DNA of 8,572 bases from a candidate division TA06 bacterium DG_78 (GTDB lineage: Bacteria; Hydrothermota; Tepidihabitantia; SM23-42), in the NCBI GenBank assembly GCA_001303225.1, contig LJNI01000093.1, positions 1 through 8,572 of the forward strand, read 5' to 3'. Both the position numbers and the translations under genes were made by a program. Positions within the stretch are counted from its first letter, which is position 1. Every line of letters begins with the position of its first letter. The notes beneath the pieces were generated by a model. That model saw only the letters and a list, made by a program, of their open reading frames with translations, had not been told where the DNA came from and did no database searches. Positions 6,169-8,572 of the stretch are shown one piece after another.

Positions 6169-6276
6169 ACCCCGTTTGAAACTGTCACACTTGTTTGTGT
6201 ATACAAGACAAGAAATACACGATGTGATCTGCCTTGAAAATCTAAGGCTTCTTCTTTTTATTGTTTCTAACGGGGT
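6169..6276. repeat. Inverted repeat with 14-bp arms enclosing about 80 bases
   Basis: 'accccgtttgaaac' (6169-6182) pairs with 'gtttctaacggggt' (6263-6276) at 13 of 14 positions. The enclosed 80 bases contain smaller hairpins, including gtgtat/atacac around 6197-6219 and GCCTT/AAGGC at 6231-6248 followed by a T-rich stretch. There is no reading frame of note. It could be a small non-autonomous element or a structured RNA joined to copy 3. Confidence 0.5.
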
Positions 6277-6304
6277 TTACAGATTATGACAGGACGGTTT
6301 TAGT
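6264..6304. repeat. Second repeat family ('caggacggtttt'), copy b
   Basis: It matches 446-484 closely: tttctaac(a/g)gggt at the left and ca(g)g(a/c)(c/t)ggttttagtg at the right, with a few extra bases between. Its 'gacaggacggtttt' is also identical to 3238-3251 except for the leading base. It overlaps the right arm of the 6169-6276 inverted repeat. Confidence 0.5.
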
Positions 6305-6362
6305 GCTAATTATTGAATATAGTCAAATGGAGGCAATTTTTTCATAAGTGACCCCATGTCCA

Positions 6363-6387
6363 TCCATAAAATGGGATAATTTATGGA
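6363..6387 (-). terminator. Hairpin just downstream of the giant propeller gene
   Basis: The perfect 8-bp arms 'tccataaa' (6363-6370) and 'tttatgga' (6380-6387) surround a 9-base loop, 22 bases past the stop codon on the minus strand. No U-run follows in that direction, so it may be a 3'-end-protecting hairpin rather than a true intrinsic terminator. Position is the main support. Confidence 0.3.
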
Positions 6388-6409
6388 AATTGAAAAACTC
6401 AGTACCCCA

Positions 6410-8572
6410 TTACTTAATCAAGATTAAATTTCTTATCACAGTAAAGCTATTTGTACTTAGTCGGTAAAAATAGACACCACTTGTAACCTTCTCACCCCAG
6501 TCATCCTTTGTATCCCAAATAGCAATGTAATTGCCCGACTCCTTCCTGGCATTAACCAGAGTTCGCACTAATCTACCAGTGATATCATAGACCTTAAGCG
6601 TGACTTGCTGTTTGCCAGCAATCTGATACCTGATACTGGTAAATCGGGTAAATGGATTGGGAAAGTTCTGTTCTAACCTGGTTACTGATGACTGATTACC
6701 AACCACTTCTTCTACTCCTACCTCATCCTTGATTACTGATATGTTGTCATCAACAGCATTAGTCACATAAGTCCGGTTATTGGTCTGGTTCCAGACTAAA
6801 GCATCAGGAAAATCTCCAACCGGGATCGTTGTGATTACTGAGTTGGTTACACCGTCAATGATTGTGATGCTATCGCTTTGGAAGTTGGCGCAGTATACCT
6901 TATTATTGGTTGAGTCCCAGACGAGGGCACCGGGTTCATCTCCAACTGGGACCGTTGTGATTACTGAGTTGGTTGCACCACTAATGATTGTGATACTATC
7001 GCTTTGGAAGTTGGCGCAGTATACCTTATTATAGGTCGAGTTCCAAACAAGGGTAAGAGGGCAAATTCCAACTGGGACCGTTGTGATTACCGAGTTGGTT
7101 GCACCATCAATGATCGTGACATCATCGCTTCCAGAGTTGGCGCAGTATACTTTATTATAGGTCGAGTTCCAGACAAGGCCACGAGGTTGATTTCCAACAG
7201 TGACTGTTGTAATCACCGCGTTGGTTGCACCATCAATGATTGCGACTTCGTGTGTATTGTACTTAGCCGCGTATACCTTATTATTGATCGAGTTCCAGAC
7301 AAGAGCCCAAGGTTCGCCATAAATCAAGAGCGATGTGATCACCGCATCGGTTGCACCATCAATGATTGTAACATAATGCTCATTGCGGTTAGCACAGTAT
7401 ACCTTATTATTGGTCTGGTTCCAGACAAGGGCATAAGGTCCATCTCCAGCCCCAACCGTTGTGATCACCGCGTTGGTCTCACCATCAATGACTGTGATAT
7501 TATCACTATTTTCATTGGCGCAGTATACCTTATTATTGGTCGAGTTCCAGACAAAGGCACGAGGCTCATCTCCAGCCGGGACTGTTGTGATTACTGAGTT
7601 GGTTGCACCATCAATGATCGTGACATTATCGCTCAGTCTATTAGCGCTGTATACCTTATTATTGGTCGAGTTCCAGGCAAGGGCAACAGGACCATCTCCA
7701 TTTGCGATCATTGTGATCAATGAATTAGTTGCACCATCAATGATTGTGATACTACTGCTATACTCGTCGGCACAGTATACCTTATTATTGGTCGGATTCC
7801 AGACAAGGCCACGAGGCCCATTTCCAACTGGGATTGTTGTGATTACTGAGTTGGTTGCACCATCAATGATTGTAACATCATCACCGAAATAGTTGGCGCA
7901 GTATACCTGATTATTTGTCGAGTTCCAGACTAAAACATCAGGATAATCTCCAACTGAGACTGTTGTGATTACTGAATTGGTTACACCATTTATGATTGTG
8001 ACATCATCAGTATAATGGTTAGCACAGTATATCTTATTATTGAACGAGTTCCAGACAAGAACACCAGGACCATCTCCAGCCCCGACCGTTGTGATCACCG
8101 AGTTGGTTGCACCATCAATGATCGTGACATTATCGTCTCCGGAGTTCGCGCAGTACACCTTATTATTCGTCGAGTTCCAGACAAGACCACCAGGATAATC
8201 TCCAACCGAAACCGTTGTGATTACCGAGTTGGTTGCACCGTCAATGATCGTGACATTATCGCTTCCAGCATTGGCGCAGTATACCTTATTATTGGTCGAG
8301 TTCCAGACAAGACCACGAGGCCCATCTCCAACTGCAACCGTTGTGATCACCGCGTTGGTCGCACCATCAATGATTGTGACATTATCGCTATCATAGTTAG
8401 CGCAGTATACCTTATTATTGGTTGAGTTCCAGACAAGGGCATTAGGGGCATCACCAACTGAGACCGTTGTGATTACCGAGTTGGTTGCACCATCAATGAT
8501 CGTGACACTATCATCAGTATAGCAAGCACAGTATATCTTATTATTGGTTGAGTTCCAGACTAAATCATATAT
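6410..8572 (-). CDS. Giant YVTN-type beta-propeller surface protein with sorting tail (5' end outside window)
   Basis: All 720 codons to the window edge are open, so the true start lies beyond 8572; the GTG at 8350 is internal. Residues 4-591 are 14 complete 42-residue blades of the form LVWNSTNNKVYCAN-x4-VTIIDGATNSVITTV-x-VGD-x-P. A partial fifteenth blade (592-616, ending IKD) follows. Residues about 636-720 are a type IX secretion/FlgD-like sorting tail: 'NFPNPF', 'LKVYDITGRLVRTL', 'KVTSGVYFYRLS'. Such propellers are non-enzymatic binding or surface-layer-like proteins; the ligand is unknown. Fourteen blades could make two seven-bladed rings, with more upstream. A Cys follows the Tyr at position 11 in 12 of 14 blades (Ser in blade 8, Ala in blade 11). 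Variation clusters at blade positions 15-18 and 35-42, which suggests exposed loops. Export is expected from the tail, though the signal peptide is not visible. Confidence 0.85.
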   Translation of the reverse strand: MYDLVWNSTNNKIYCACYTDDSVTIIDGATNSVITTVSVGDAPNALVWNSTNNKVYCANYDSDNVTIIDGATNAVITTVAVGDGPRGLVWNSTNNKVYCANAGSDNVTIIDGATNSVITTVSVGDYPGGLVWNSTNNKVYCANSGDDNVTIIDGATNSVITTVGAGDGPGVLVWNSFNNKIYCANHYTDDVTIINGVTNSVITTVSVGDYPDVLVWNSTNNQVYCANYFGDDVTIIDGATNSVITTIPVGNGPRGLVWNPTNNKVYCADEYSSSITIIDGATNSLITMIANGDGPVALAWNSTNNKVYSANRLSDNVTIIDGATNSVITTVPAGDEPRAFVWNSTNNKVYCANENSDNITVIDGETNAVITTVGAGDGPYALVWNQTNNKVYCANRNEHYVTIIDGATDAVITSLLIYGEPWALVWNSINNKVYAAKYNTHEVAIIDGATNAVITTVTVGNQPRGLVWNSTYNKVYCANSGSDDVTIIDGATNSVITTVPVGICPLTLVWNSTYNKVYCANFQSDSITIISGATNSVITTVPVGDEPGALVWDSTNNKVYCANFQSDSITIIDGVTNSVITTIPVGDFPDALVWNQTNNRTYVTNAVDDNISVIKDEVGVEEVVGNQSSVTRLEQNFPNPFTRFTSIRYQIAGKQQVTLKVYDITGRLVRTLVNARKESGNYIAIWDTKDDWGEKVTSGVYFYRLSTNSFTVIRNLILIK
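6800..8563 (-). repeat. Tandem 126-bp coding repeat, 14 units
   Basis: The DNA repeats with an exact period of 126 bases and no indels over 14 units, each encoding one propeller blade. Words such as 'gttgcaccatcaatgat' and 'gcgcagtatacctta' (plus strand) recur unit after unit with few synonymous changes. That points to recent duplication or ongoing gene conversion. Units 13 and 14 (6800-7051) share an identical stretch around 'atcgctttggaagttggc'. The array continues to the window edge, so the copy number here is a minimum, and short-read assembly could collapse it. Confidence 0.9.

Noticed and set aside
6231..6262. Intrinsic terminator on the plus strand (GCCTT/AAGGC stem and T-rich tail)
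   Set aside because: The stem is only 5-6 bp and no plus-strand gene lies upstream; it is better seen as part of the inverted-repeat segment.
8350..8350. GTG at 8350 as the start of the propeller gene
   Set aside because: The same frame stays open and in blade register up to 8572, so the start is outside the window.
6780..8425. Four plus-strand frames of 84-197 codons with repeated peptides
   Set aside because: They are antisense images of the 126-bp propeller repeat; their repetition comes only from the coding repeat on the other strand.
6800..8563. CRISPR array
   Set aside because: Units are 126 bases, contiguous and in frame, with no unique spacers; they encode propeller blades.

Overview
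This is a bacterial window with no rRNA, tRNA, transposase or CRISPR array. Secreted proteins with signal peptides, YVTN-type beta-propeller blades, CARDB-like domains and C-terminal 'PNPF ... YDL/ITGRLV ... SGVYF' tails (type IX secretion/FlgD-like sorting domains) point to the FCB side of the tree. The overall style resembles candidate division WOR-3 (Stahlbacteria) or a related uncultured lineage. That placement is inference from protein style only.

Layout. Bases 1-206 (minus) hold the start of a GNAT-like acetyltransferase, with its own promoter at 240-267 and a TTG start. Bases 207-887 are mostly non-coding: copy 1 of a palindromic dispersed element, part of a second repeat family, and a plus-strand promoter at 595-622. 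Bases 888-3047 (plus) hold a 51-residue truncated GIY-YIG-like ORF, then an AT-rich pair: a GT4-type glycosyltransferase (1088-2260) and a small-molecule methyltransferase (2319-3047). The pair looks like a fragment of a surface-glycan locus. Bases 3048-3256 are repeat-derived sequence. Bases 3212-3487 (minus) are the stump of a secreted beta-propeller gene whose frame runs into that repeat and ends there. Bases 3799-5814 (minus) encode a secreted CARDB plus C39-like cysteine-peptidase protein with a sorting tail. Bases 5815-6409 are intergenic, with copy 3 of the element and a long inverted repeat. Bases 6410-8572 (minus, 5' end outside the window) encode a giant propeller protein: 14 complete 42-residue blades, one partial blade and a sorting tail.

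How it fits together. The minus-strand genes are mainly exported, cell-surface or extracellular proteins. The plus-strand pair probably modifies surface glycans. Linking the regions is a three-copy element, always in the same orientation: a palindrome of about 30 bp next to a conserved non-palindromic block. In copies 1 and 2 it lies immediately upstream of a sigma70-like promoter of a minus-strand gene. This element is the best candidate here for something undescribed, either a MITE/REPIN-like mobile repeat or a shared regulatory site. A second repeat family, marked by 'caggacggtttt', appears at the edge of the broken propeller gene and may have helped break it.
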